From Chloromonas sp. AAM2 (taxonomy: Eukaryota; Chlorophyta; Chlorophyceae; Chlamydomonadales; Chlamydomonadaceae): a DNA stretch of 27,546 nt. Numbering within the stretch: position 1 is the stretch's first letter; each line of letters opens with the position of its first letter. The notes under the pieces are model-generated. The model was not told the origin of the DNA and searched no databases. It saw only the letters and a list, made by a program, of their open reading frames with translations. Positions 1-12,500 of this stretch are shown here, in pieces. The DNA is taken from positions 2,749 to 30,294 of the forward strand of contig QAXH01005245.1 of the NCBI GenBank assembly GCA_004335635.1, given 5' to 3'. Position numbers and translations under genes: made by a program.

Positions 1-96
1 ATGCTTGTTAGCCGCTGCCATGCCGCTGGTGTATGCTTGTTAGCCGCTGCCATGCCGCTGGTGTATGCTTGTTAGCCGCTGCCTTGCCGCTGGTGT
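1..96. repeat. 32-bp tandem repeat
   Basis: Three consecutive 32-bp units starting at 1, 33 and 65 (ATGCTTGTTAGCCGCTGCC...), with one mismatch in the third. Weaker echoes of CCGCTGC and GCCTTGTT follow to about 160. The array starts at the window edge, so it probably extends to the left. The stretch 97-494 is otherwise intron with no gene visible. Confidence 0.9.
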
Positions 97-494
97 TGCC
101 TTGTTCGCCGCTGCCTTGCTGGTTGCGTTGCATTGTTCGCCGCTGCAATGTCAGTTGTGTGAGTTGCACCTGCTAAATCGTCCTGCAGTGAGCTCACAAT
201 TCTTCGACAGTGAGGCTCCTGCTGCTTCGCTAGTTGCTTGCAGCGGCTGCTCACATGCCAGCAGCGTTGGTGTCGAGAGTCAGTTCGTACATGATCAGCA
301 TGACTCGGCACAAGTGGTGTGCTGAGCCATTCCGTTCTGGTACTGTCCCCAGCCTGCACTGTAGCTCGTGTGGTTAGCTCTGCTTATGCTGCCATGTTCT
401 TGTCAGCTGCGTTTCCTTGCCAGCCACTGCCTTGTTAGTTGTGTTAGTTTCATCTGCTCACATTTCAGCAATGTTTGAATTTTCATGTTCACAG

Positions 495-579
495 GCAGTT
501 GAAGAACAAGGAGTATCGGGGCCTGGCGGTGCGCTGCCTGGTGCTGCTCATCACCTCACTGCTTGTACGCTTTGGCAAG
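495..579 (+). CDS. Furry-like gene, exon 1 of window
   Basis: Encodes QLKNKEYRGLAVRC and onward to LLVRFGK, matching the N-terminal HEAT region of plant Furry (LLRDKNHRYMALDCL). There are two nearby acceptors, AG at 493-494 and at 497-498. I chose the first because it follows the pyrimidine-richer stretch, and the choice changes one codon. The donor is GTGCGG at 580, phase 0. The following intron (580-1259) contains a 25-bp perfect copy of this exon end plus donor at 688-712, and several short GCAGACTGG repeats at 1055-1200. Confidence 0.8.
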
Positions 580-3500
580 GTGCGGCATTACGAGTCATAC
601 TGACCTAATGCTCTGCCCTGCATATCGGGCTATGTTCTGCAGCTATGTTTTGTAGATGCTCACTGGCAGGCTTATCAGGGAAGTGGCGTACGCTTTGGCA
701 AGGTGCGGCATTTGGAGTTAGAATGATAGACTTCGTCTCAGTGCGCTCGTCATTCAGATTGCGAGGCTCCGCTCTTATGCGCAATGTGCGCATTCACATA
801 GATGAAAAAGGGCAACAAAACAAGAACAACTCTCAGCCTGGGATGAACAGTCAGCATCTCAGGCATTGTGCTCAGCCCTGCGTAGTAGGGCTCGTGTCCT
901 GAGCTTGCAAGCCCGCGCACGCGCCTCTGCCCATGGTATGACTTAGTTGTGCAACAAGTGGCATCGCTTGCATTCATGCATACGTTGGTGCACATCCTGT
1001 AATTTGCTTTCGTATCAGTCTTGACGTACAGCACAGGTGTTGCATCAACTTAAGCGGCAGACTGGCTGTCTTCCTAGTATTCACATGGGAGGCTTTGCAG
1101 AGGCTTCTTCTATGGCAGACTGGCAAGCCATTCATAAACAAACAACCACCAGTACTTTGCTACGCAAGCATAGACTCAGATGGCAGTCATAGCAGACTGG
1201 TAAGCATGAGCAACAGGATCACTGCATTCACCATGCTACCTCCTCACCTGTTATCCCAGGCCCAGGCCATGCCCCGGCCCGAGCTCATCAAGCTGCTGGA
1301 CAAGGTGGTGAGGGGACCCAGCGGCACAAGGGACGCGCCCTGCCTCATTTCTACAGCGAGGAAAGGGGCGCTCAACCACACGGAAATCAAGGTGGGTGAT
1401 ATGCATTCGTGGCATGTGTGTGCGCACTCCTGGCACATGTTTGTGGCATGTGCATGTGCAATTCTGGCAGGCGTGTGCACGCGCGTTCCTGGCATATGAA
1501 CCAAGCTGGCTACTCCACATCTGCAGGATCAGGGCCATGCATTATGCACGCATGTCTGCAAGCCGCACTCTTCTGTTGGCTTTATATCCTATCGTGACAG
1601 CATCGCCATTGTACCTTGTCAGCTGCACTGCTCGATGTCACCTGTTGGCCGTGGGCTGCGGTCATTTTGTAAATATCGCTCAGAACTAGCTTGAATTTTG
1701 GTGCCCCAACGGGTCGTTGACCAGACCGTTAAGCTCCACCCGGCTGTGTCATGCCATGGATAGGATGGTGGCAAATGGACCATATGCATGTGCTCAAACA
1801 TGCAGTCGAAGCGAGGCACGCAAACTAGTCGAGTGCTCTTGCATAACAAGGAATACCGCAACGCTGATAAGAACCCACCCTGCGAGTTACACACCCCAGC
1901 CCAAGGCTGTTCAGTACCGGTTTAGTGGTGGATGATGATGATGATGATTGCCTTTATAAGCAAGTACAGGCTGGTTACTGTGCATCACATGAGCACAGCG
2001 GCTCTGCGAATGCCATGCAATGACACGTGACGGTGATGCCTTGCCTGTGTGCGCAGGACATGTTGAGCCCCTGGGCCGAGCTTGCCCCCGACTACGTGCT
2101 GACTGTGCTGATGGACCTGCTGCAATGCGAGGTGAACGAGAGCGTGTGTCCAGGCTTCATTTTTGAGCTCGTGAGAATGGCATTTATCTGCGCCAAATGA
2201 CACGCCTCAGGCTGCAGCTGGCTTAGCTGGCACTTTGTGTGTGTTTCAACATCTGTACCGCCCCACAAATGGAACAGATGAAGGTTCAAGCATTCATTCA
2301 CAGCATCATCACACGCTCATGCACATATGCAATTGCACGATTGTTCTCGTGTCATATACTTGGTGTGCTCGTGCAAAGTCCATACCACGTCATCACCTGC
2401 ATTTGAACCCAGGTCTGTCACTGGAAGCAGATCACAACTATATTCCCTTGTGAGCCAGGAAAATCAGGAAATCAAGGAAATGTCGCAGACTTGCACTTCT
2501 CTCGCTGGGTTGTCAGAGTTTTAAGTCCTTCACAGATTGAGTCCAGCAGGGCAGGGCCGTGTGTGTGGTGTGTTGTCTGTGTCTCTGTCTGTCTGTGCCC
2601 TGTGTGAACGTGCTTTGGTACCGCCTGTCTGTCTGTTGCCAGCCTCTGGTTACTAGCCTGGGGTCTCGAGGCATGGTGGTTAGGTCCGTTGCCTTGCCTG
2701 TAGCGCTTTGTCTCTGTCTTCCTCCTGAGGTTACCGTGATTGTGAGAATCTCTCTCTCTGAAGAGCTCAGGAAGCACCAAAACTATCTCGCGGTGTAGGC
2801 CTAGCCTAGCCTAACCTAGTCTACAGCAGGCAACAGCAGAATTCAATTGTTCTGCCCTACAGGGCAGGCGCTTGACTGCATGCTGGCAGCGCTGCTCATG
2901 GCACATGGGCTGAGATTTTTGCCATTGTCCAGTCCAGACCACCGTCACCACCTGGATTTGAACCCACTTTTGTGATCTTGACATGCAGGTTCCTGACTGC
3001 ATGCTGGCAGCCCTACTAACTGCCCATGAGATGCTGGCAACAGCTCCACCAGCAGCCATCACACTGCTGCAGGGCGACACACCCGTGCCATCACCAGTGA
3101 CTGGGGGCAGGGCACAGGCACGCACAGTGACAGGTGCGGTCCTTGTTTACCCTTTCTCCACTGTGACAGTGATGTTTGCTGCTCTTATCATATCATTGGA
3201 TCAGTTGATACCTTGTTTACCACCACAACCACAACCACAACCAACATCGCCTCCCTTGCCCACCAGAACCAGACTTAGCAGAGTTATTTACAGCACATTG
3301 TCAGCAATTGAAGGCACAGTCACAGTCACAGGTGTGGCGTACGTGGTGTTATTGTTTGCTGCTGTTTTGCACAACTCATTGAATTAGTCCCGTGGTGCAT
3401 CCCTCGCCTACCTGGGTAATGACTCTGCACCTGCAGGCACGCATGTACAGTGCTTGTGTGCAAGAGCTTGCTACAGAAGCCTGAAACCCCTGTTTGTTCG

Positions 3501-6500
3501 CTATGTGCTCGAGATCTGACTGTTCTATTCCAAAGCGCCAGCGAGTGTTCTCATTGTGACATGACACCCACCCCCACGACCACAACCCGCCTCAGCAATG
3601 CTCACGCCCTTGTTCACACCAGTCTCAGCACGTAGTAGTTTTGTTTCACGATCAGAGATTGCTTGTTATGTAGCTCAGCCAGGCAAACTCCCAAGGCCAT
3701 CCACTGTTCCAGACATGTCAAAGACCCACCTACCTAACCCCCACGTCCCCATGTGCTGCGCCGCAGCCCACCCGTGATCTAACTCTGCACCTCCACTATG
3801 CATTCTTCGCATTGCACCTTTTCACCCACTCCATCCACAGGTCACTGCTCACACATCAATCTCTCTCTCTCTCTCCATCCATCCATCCATCCATCCTGGC
3901 ATGTCCTATGAATCTGTGTGCGCAGGTGTCCCGTCTGCTGGCCTGATCCCCGCTGCTGTCGACATGATGGATCTCATGCGGGCTGGGTACCACCCCGTTG
4001 ATCTGTTAGGGCTGGGCAAACACATGAGCAGGTTCACTGCAGCCCTGGCAAAGCCCTGGCAGGCCTGGCATGGGCTGTACGGGCAACCATCAGGTACAGA
4101 TTTTTATCCTCACATGAGTTTCAAAGGCTGCGGTGCTGCAGACCAAACAGCCTAGGTGCAGATCGAGTTCATGGGGCCCCATTCGCAACCGGGCGAAATT
4201 GCCATGTTATGTTCATGACTGATTTTGGTGTTGTGCTGCATGTGTGTGTGTGTGTAGGTAGTTTTACATCTGTATCACTACACAGATTACCAGCATTGCA
4301 TGGCACTCACTGAGTTTCCTGGGATGGAGTCATCGCCTTGCTGCGGTTTCGCAGGCTGCAGTCCGTGCGGCCAAACAGGCAGCCAGTTAGCCACATAAAT
4401 AGGCAGGTGGCCTAGGAGTAGAGTGGTTTGAGCGGATTCAGACCACGTAATGATGAAGATAGTAACGGATGCTGGGATGACTTAGCAGGGCATGAGTACA
4501 GAGGGATTTGGCTTCCGGTGAAAACGTCATGATGGAGTGCTCCAGGCTCACTTGCTTTGGGTATTTAGCTACATGAGTATCCCAGTAGCAGCTGGCTGCA
4601 TCTGTTACCGGCTGGGCTACACCGGACACAACAACCTGGTCCGTTTCTTTCAGACACGTGGGTGACACGTGCTGCGGTTCCTGTTCGCAGCTGTTGTTAA
4701 CCCTGACAACCAACGCGAGCGCAACATGGCCCTGACCCAGTTCCGGTGGCTGATCCGCCTGGTGCCGTACACGAGGCCTGAGGCGTGGGTGGGCATTCGA
4801 CCGCTGGAGGTGCTGCCTGGGTGAGAGCAGGGGGCCTCATCAGGGAGCGGCCATTCAAGTCTTGGTCTGCCAATTTGATGTGTAATGTGGGGAGACACAT
4901 GGCACATCCAAAAAGACTGCTACGGGTGACCGCTTTAGCCTTGTTGTGTCATTAGCACTGAGGCACGGACAGGGTGAGAGTAAGGCAAGCACACTTATGA
5001 TCGTGATCATAACATAGCATTTGCACACTTGCCCCAAGAAGCTCTGAGCGTGAAAACAGGTGTGGGTGGGCATTCGACCGCTGGAGGTGCCGCCAGGGTA
5101 CGACCAGGAGGGGCTCGTAAGCACTGTGCTGGCACTAGCGTCAAGAATTCAGAATGCAAACTTGGTTACAACAGGCTATTCTTCAACGAGGCTACTAAGT
5201 GCTTTGTTGATTCTGAATGTGGGCTCAAACTCGGGTTCAATATTGAAATGGGTGGCAGAGCTGGAGCACTGATTACCATAATCATTTCATGGCAACTTTT
5301 GCCTCACCCAATGCCTTGTTTGACGCCAAACGAGTAGCAGGACACCTGGGGTCCTCATCTGTGTGAGGACCGCTGCTGGGCCAACGTCTCTGCAAAACAA
5401 ATCATTTGCACATTGTTCAGTGTTGGCGGATTGGGCAACTAGGGGCTTCAAACACATGGGGCAAGCACCATTCACAGCCGTGAATGCTATCACCACTCAT
5501 GACACCATCAATCAGGTGTGGGTGCGCTGGTCCGTGCAGGTACCTATCCCACCCGGACCTCCAAGGAGTGGCCACCAAGGTGTTGGATGAGGTGCTCAGG
5601 TCGTCCCCGCACCTGAGGAACCAGGTGTTGGTCGGCGTGGCGGCGCACTGCTGCTCGCTGCCCGATGAAAACACAAAGGTAGACCAAACCCCTTGATATA
5701 GATCGAGTGCCAAGGATATAGATCCCAGATGTTTGCCAGTTCTGGGACAGTTTCCAGGAACAGCACTGGAACCAGTGCTGCGAACAGGGAAGCCCGTGAA
5801 AGCAGGGTTTATGCCAGAGTACAGAGTCCTGGGCTCGTCACAGAGATGGGGGCAAGGTGGCAAGCGGCTTGGGATTTGACGGTAGGCAGGGTGCAGCTGG
5901 AAGAATTGCCTGTGTCTGGGTGCGGTGTGATTGCCTAGGTGTGATAACGGGAGCATGCCTACCAACTGTACCTGCGTGGATCCATGTGGATGCATGCAGG
6001 CTCTACGTGAGGGGCTGTTGTTCCTCAAGCTTCTCATTGACACGTGGATCACATGCAACAAGGCGAGGGCGGCTGGAGAGGTGGAGGAACGAAGGTGGGG
6101 CAGGCAACACTCTATTCCACCTGTGTGTTGTTTCATGCTTTCGTGCATGCGTATCTCCAAGCTGACACCTTCAGTCTTGTGGCTGTTTGGCGCTGTACAA
6201 GGGCAACAGGGCTCCGAACTGCTTTAAACTGTTCAAATGTAGCTGTTGAAGCAACTGTGTGCATCCGCACTCCTGTGTAGGGCCTTGCACGCCGTGACAT
6301 GTGACTGATAGATCTCAAGGTTGCCTGCATCTGCAGCCTGCATCTGGACTCTCTCTGCACCCAGCCAACCAGCAGCCACCCAAGGCAGGCACGAGGGCAA
6401 ACAAGCCATTGGCTAATCATCAAACGTTCATTGCTGACTTTGGTAGCCAAAGGACAGCCCTGAACAAGCAAAGCACACAGACTGAGTTTGAGCATGGTAT

Positions 6501-9500
6501 GTGGCACTGCTCGCTTCATTTGTTGTCATCATCATCGCTGTCAACATTTGACGTGTTAGTATCATTTGCATTGATGTTGTTATTATTGTTTTGATCGTTA
6601 TCTTGTGTGCAGTGGCCACGAAGCTGGTCTGCTGGACCTTCACCGGCTAGAGGGGGCGGTGTGGGCATCAGGACTGTGCTGCTACGAGGAAATGGTCAGG
6701 GAACCAGCCATGCAGGTGTGTGGGTGTGGGTGTGGGGGCGGCAGGACTGTGCTGCTACGAGGAAATGGTCAGAGAACCAGCCATGCAGGTGCGTGTGGGG
6801 GGGTGTGGGCGGCAGGGCTGTGCTGCTACCAGGGAATGGTCAGGGAACCAGCCATGCAGGTGCGTGTGTGTGGGTGTGGGCGGCAGGGCTGTGCTGCTAC
6901 CAGGGAATGGTCAGGGAACCAGCCATGCAGGTGCGTGTGTGTGGGTGTGGGCGGCAGGGCTGTGCTGCTATCAGGAAATGGTCAGGGAACCAGCCATGCA
7001 GGTGTGTGTGTGGGTGTGGGCGGCAAGGCTGTGCTGCTATCAGGAAATGGTCAGGGAACCAGCCATGCAGGTGCGTGTGTGTGGGAGGGTGTCGGGTGGT
7101 TTCACATCAGTATCGTGCCACAAGTGGTCCCAGTAGTTCGAATAGAAGATGGCGTAAGCATCAACAACGGCTAACCGTAATCCTAAACTTGAAGGGACCA
7201 GCCATGGCATTACATGGCTACCCAGCAGGGTGGCCGATACCTTCAAATGCACAATGCTAGCATGGAGGGCCTTCTTCGTGATGGAACAGATCTCAACATT
7301 GCAAAGCAAAGCAAACAAGAAGGAGCCTCAAGCTATCTGCACAAGCTCTTCCACAAGGCCATTACCATGTTGCTAAGGTCTTGCAATGATGATGCTTCTT
7401 GTCTGCATCTGACATTTGTTGTGACGTTTTCCTGCAGGTGCTCGGCCTACTGCGCACGTTACACATGTCCCTCCTATCCTCCCCGCCCTACCAGCCCACC
7501 CCCGCGCCCGCCCTGCTCGCCACGCACCTGTCCTGCATGCCCGCCTGGTCCTCCCTTAGCCCCGTAGCCCTCCTCAGTGCCTCAACCCTAGGCCAGGGCA
7601 ACACCAGCGGGCAGCTGACGCACGTTGACGGCTCGAGCGGAGCACTGGACCAGGTGTGTTTGGCACTATTTTTTTCATTGCTTCTGGTTTCTACTAGGTC
7701 AGTTACCCTGGCAACTGCATGTGGACTCTGGACCAGGTGTGTATGCATTGCTAGCACCCTGGTGCGTGACCCTCAACACCAACAAGCCCACCTCAACTTC
7801 TTTGCTTCAAAGAAGAGACGAGTATCGGCGGTCATAGGTGCTGTGGTTGGACTCTTTGTTACATCCGGTTTGATGCATCATTCTGCATATGGGATGGCTC
7901 CTGTCACTCAGTGCAGGAAGCAAGTCAGACAAAACGCCCCTTGTAATGGGGACTTCAAAAAAACAAAACAAACGTGTCTGATCAAAACCATGCTAAGGTT
8001 GTTAGCTTGATTAAGCTCGCTGTTGTGTGTCTGGCCGCTGGCTATGTATCAGTTGCCATGCCCTTCGGTGTGCCATGCAGCATGTCATCAACCTCGCCCG
8101 GTCCAAAAGCGCAAGTGCGGCGACAATGGCTGCTGCGGGAGCGGCCATGACGGCGACAGGAGCCCAGTCAAGTGGGTGTCACAAGTGCCACAGTAGGTGG
8201 AATTGCACAATCTGGGTCTGATCGGACGTGATGGTATCATCTCACCAGGTTCCTGCTGTAGCGTGTTCATGGCGTTAAACGATACGCCTGCAAGGAAAGT
8301 CACGGTAGATGGAACAGCAGGTGGAACAGTAGATGGGTATTCAAATGTGAGGGTGGCACAAACACGGCGAGGCTTTGACCAGGTGAGGCACGTGCAAGGG
8401 CGATTCCTGGCGCACATGCTGCTACACATGGGTCGTCAACGCTTTCTCAGGCACGCAGGTGATTCGCTTTGTGCTGATCGTGGGTCTTGTGCTTGGCATG
8501 CGATGGCCTTTTGACTATGGAGGTGCTTTGGAACTGAGGCATTTGGGTTGTTCATGTCCATTACATACAAATCTGAAACGGAAAATGACGGGTTTTGAGG
8601 GTGGCCATCTCCGTCTCCCGTCTCAGCTGATCCCAGGACTGATGGCCTGGTTTGTGATGAGTTCAAACAACCTGGCTATGAGTATGCTGTGTGACTGACA
8701 GCCTGAGTTGTTGTGCTGTGCAGGTAACGGGCGCATCAGTGGCAGTGGCCCCGGCAGTGCAGCAGGCACCAGGGCTGGCTTCCACCACCACAAGGGCAGC
8801 CACACGTCCGTGGGGAGCTCCACAGACGGGGCAGCGCTGGACGCTGTCTACACGGGCCTCATAGAATACCTGGTCAGTGGACTAGCGCACATAGCGTTTA
8901 TCACCATCATCATCACTACGTGGCATGCTGCAAAGCATTGCCATAGTTTTGAGTGCAGTGTTCTCGAGGGCAAAGGGTCTGGCCAAGCCGTCTGCCTTGC
9001 CCTCGTAACAGACCCACATAGCCCCTTGCATACGTTCCAATGGATCGTGCAAACAAGACGGGCCTACGTTGCTGCAGCAGGTCATGTCATGTCATTGACA
9101 TGGGGCAAACCACAAAGATATTTACTATAGGTATTCGTCGCAGTAGTGCTTCTGTCCTGGCAGGAACCTCTTAGTTACTATCCTGGATAGTGGGCGGACT
9201 TGACCTGTTGACCTGTTGACCTGCGTGGAATACAGCTGAACATGTCCATCAGTCCTGTGCTGCCAGATATTGAAATGCCCCATTCTGAGACCAAGGCGCA
9301 TGTTCACCATTGTCTAGAGTTCCAAGCTTCATCCGCCTGCCTGTGCAGGAGCCTGACGTGACGTACATGTACGATGTGTTGGAGCAGTCTGGCCCCGACC
9401 TGGTGCGGGCCGCGTACTGGGACTGGGGCGACATCAGCGACCTGTGGGCACAGTACATGGTGGGTTCAGCCTGTGCAGGCCATTTGAGTGCTGCCATGTG

Positions 9501-12500
9501 TATGTCCAGAAGCAGGGCGCGGTTGGATTGGCGCAACGAGGCGCTGTCATATGGCGCCAACGGTGGGTTTATTTTACATGCCACCGAAGTGCTACCAGGT
9601 GTACTGACCAGAAACGAAGCACAAGTAATGCTCCGCCATATGGCAACATCACCATTATCATCACATGGCTTTTTGCATGTTGTCTCTTTACATCCGTGTC
9701 GATGCGCATAATACGCGTACTGGATATGTCCCGCAACTCAGGGACGAAAAAGCCCCATGATGCTGGGACTCAACTTAGGCCAGCCCCCTGCAGACGATGC
9801 AGCTGATTGATGGCTGTCTGGAACCCGACGATAACAGCAGTGACAAAGCCTCCCCCCCTCCCCCCACCAACCGCCTGCAGGAACCCCCTCTTTGAAAAAA
9901 CATCTGCTGATGCCTGGTTATGGTGGTGATGCCCCACCCCCCAACGATTGCAGGACCCCCCTCTTGTGATCAGTCGGTGCCAGGAGCTGCTCGCCTCGCC
10001 CTGCCGCGACGGGGACGCGCGCCTGCGCCTAACACGCCTCATGATAGAGCTGGCAAAGACTATGGCGGTGGTGGGTAACGGGTTAGGGTAATGGGGTAAT
10101 GAGTTGGGGTAATGGGGTGATGGGTTAGGGTAATGGGTGGGGCAGGTGTAGCGTTGTTAAGCACGCTTGGCACTTGTCTGATGTGAAGCATGCTTGAAGG
10201 TTGCCTAGTGTTCACTTGGTTGTTCGGGGTTGCCTAGTCTTTATGGAGATATCGTGTCTGGCTTCAGTAGCGTGGGTTGGATCATGAAAGGTTATGTGAT
10301 GTGTCTTCTGTGCTTTCAGGTATCTCCTATCACTGCCGCTGCTGCTTTGCATGAGCTGTGCATTGGTCGGTTGGTGCGGTTGGCCGTCAGGGACAGGGAG
10401 ACGGGCCGCATGGGCCTGCCTCAGGTGCGCGCATGACACACGACATGGCAGCGCAACACCTGGACACCTGCAGCAAGACCATATCTGTTTATCATTATTG
10501 TCATCATGATTACATGGCATTCACAGAGTCTTGAAACACAAAGATAGTGGCAGGGCAAAACGTACAAGCATAACAGGTGAATCCAAGGTGAATCCACAGT
10601 GTGTAAGCTGGCTCTGTATGGCTTGTTGTCTGTTGCCAGCCGCGGGGCACAATCCCAGCCATTGCTTACTAACAGGTGCAGCAAAGAGGATGCAATGCAA
10701 CGTGTCAACACCAGTAGTACTTCAGTCAGCATGAAACCAAGGGTGACGTAGCTGACACGCTTTTGGTTGAGCTTTTTCCACTCATGTTTCCTGTTCAGGA
10801 CACTGTTGAGGGGGGCCGTCGCGCCGAGGCCTGGCGCTACGCGGGCGCAGTGGCCGCTGTGCTGCCAACCGCCATTCGGGACAGCCTGGCGCACCTAATG
10901 GTACCACCTCTGCAAATCGTGAGTGGAAAGGCAGAGCACAGAAACCCCTGATCTGAACACAAGTACTCACGATCATTACATGGCATTTGCAGATCTGCCG
11001 GAAGCACGTAAATCTCTGATAAATGGGGCAGAGCACATGAAAGCCTGATTATGACCATAAGCAGCAGCAGCAGCAGCAGCATGAACATTGGTACATAACA
11101 CTTGCCCAAAGCATCGCTTGCAAAGCAAGAGAAGTCAGCGGATGGGCTTGCGATGCTGCAGGTCACACAATCCCTTTTTAAGTTGCAGCATGTTGATTAT
11201 TATTACATCACTGGTTGTATCACATACCATAGCTTGGTTAGCAATCATAATAATCACTATAATCGCATGACATTCGCAGAATCATCATCACATGACATTC
11301 GTGGCAGTCAAGCGCTCACCAAACTCCCCTGTTCTGACAGTCAGAAACCGTCCATCTTGTGCCCAGGTCGCCACCAACATCCCCTCCTCCACCTCTGCCT
11401 CCGCCCTTAACATCTTTGGCCAAGTGGGCACACCCGGCACAGCGGCCCGGGCAGCGGCCAACAAGCCGCCCAGCGGTTCGTCAGGCCTCAGCATGCGTGA
11501 CATCATGCGCTGCCACATGGCGCTGGCCTTTCCGGGTGCCTCCACACCGTCGCTTCAGGCATCCAGCATCATGGCATTGGGGCATGTGCATCCGTCACAC
11601 CATGAGGTGGGCAGTGGTCTGTTCTAGCATTGTTCGTCCGTTTCCGTACTTCACATTTGCGGTGAGAAACAGGACGCAACTGACGAAACAAGCGGAAAAC
11701 CATTCTATCGGCAAGCTAGCAGAAAACACTGGAAGCGCAGTGCGGTCACAGGTGACACACCATCACCGCTTACCGCTTGGTCATGTGCATGCGGCACACC
11801 ATGAGGTACGCAGTGTTCTGTGTTCATACAGCTTCATACGGGTTCATACCGGGTCATACGGGGTCATGAGGTACGCAGTGTTCATCGTGCCACAGGCCAT
11901 ACATAGTCGGCAGGTGCATTGATCAAACCCCTCTACTGGCTCATTCCCACTATGAATCGCTTTCCTGTGCGACAGAGCAAATGTGCCAAGTCTGAAAAGC
12001 GCAGTCAAACGACATCGAGAAACGTGTCTGCTACGTCTATGCGTGGAAAGTTGAACGCGAAATTACACCTTGCGCACCTTGTGCTAATGCTGACCGCCCA
12101 CCCTAGACCCAGACTGCCTCCAAAGGCCACCTGCTTCTCACGTTTCTGATGCCCTTTGAGCACGTGTGTGGCCGAGTTACATCGGTGCTGTTCCCGCTCA
12201 TCCTGACGTCAACCAGTCTGAAGAAACCAGGATCACCGCATACAGATATGTGTACGCATACACGTACGGCCAAGTGGCTTACCCGCAGAAAGTGCAAGTA
12301 CGTGGCCAGCAAGCCGAAAACAGCGTCAAAGTACTGAAACCGCCACGTTGCACTTTATGTCACACGGCGTATGAATTTACTTAAAACGTATACGGCCCAA
12401 CAGGTGAAGTATGTGGTAATTCCCGTAAGAAACTGGCTACCGTCGCTCGTCCTGGCTCTTAATCGTTCTTGACAATTTCAAGTATTTCTCCCCTTTTTTA

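Noticed and set aside
5060..5116. Possible separate exon (VWVGIRPLEVPPGYDQEGL)
   Set aside because: Its phase would not permit joining to exon 7 in the family frame. It is a copy of the exon 6 end, so I annotated it as a repeat.
5417..6160. 247-codon open frame on the - strand, the longest in the window
   Set aside because: It lies antisense to exons 7 and 8, whose family match is clear. It has low-complexity composition and no recognisable motif. It is a shadow of GC-rich coding sequence.
6605..7260. Overlapping + strand frames of 138-217 codons over the array
   Set aside because: They are open only because the ~71-bp array contains no stop in any frame. Only the first ~100 bases (exon 9) show family similarity.
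10074..10140. Interstitial telomere
   Set aside because: TTAGGG occurs only twice and the unit is longer and irregular. The evidence is insufficient for a telomere origin.
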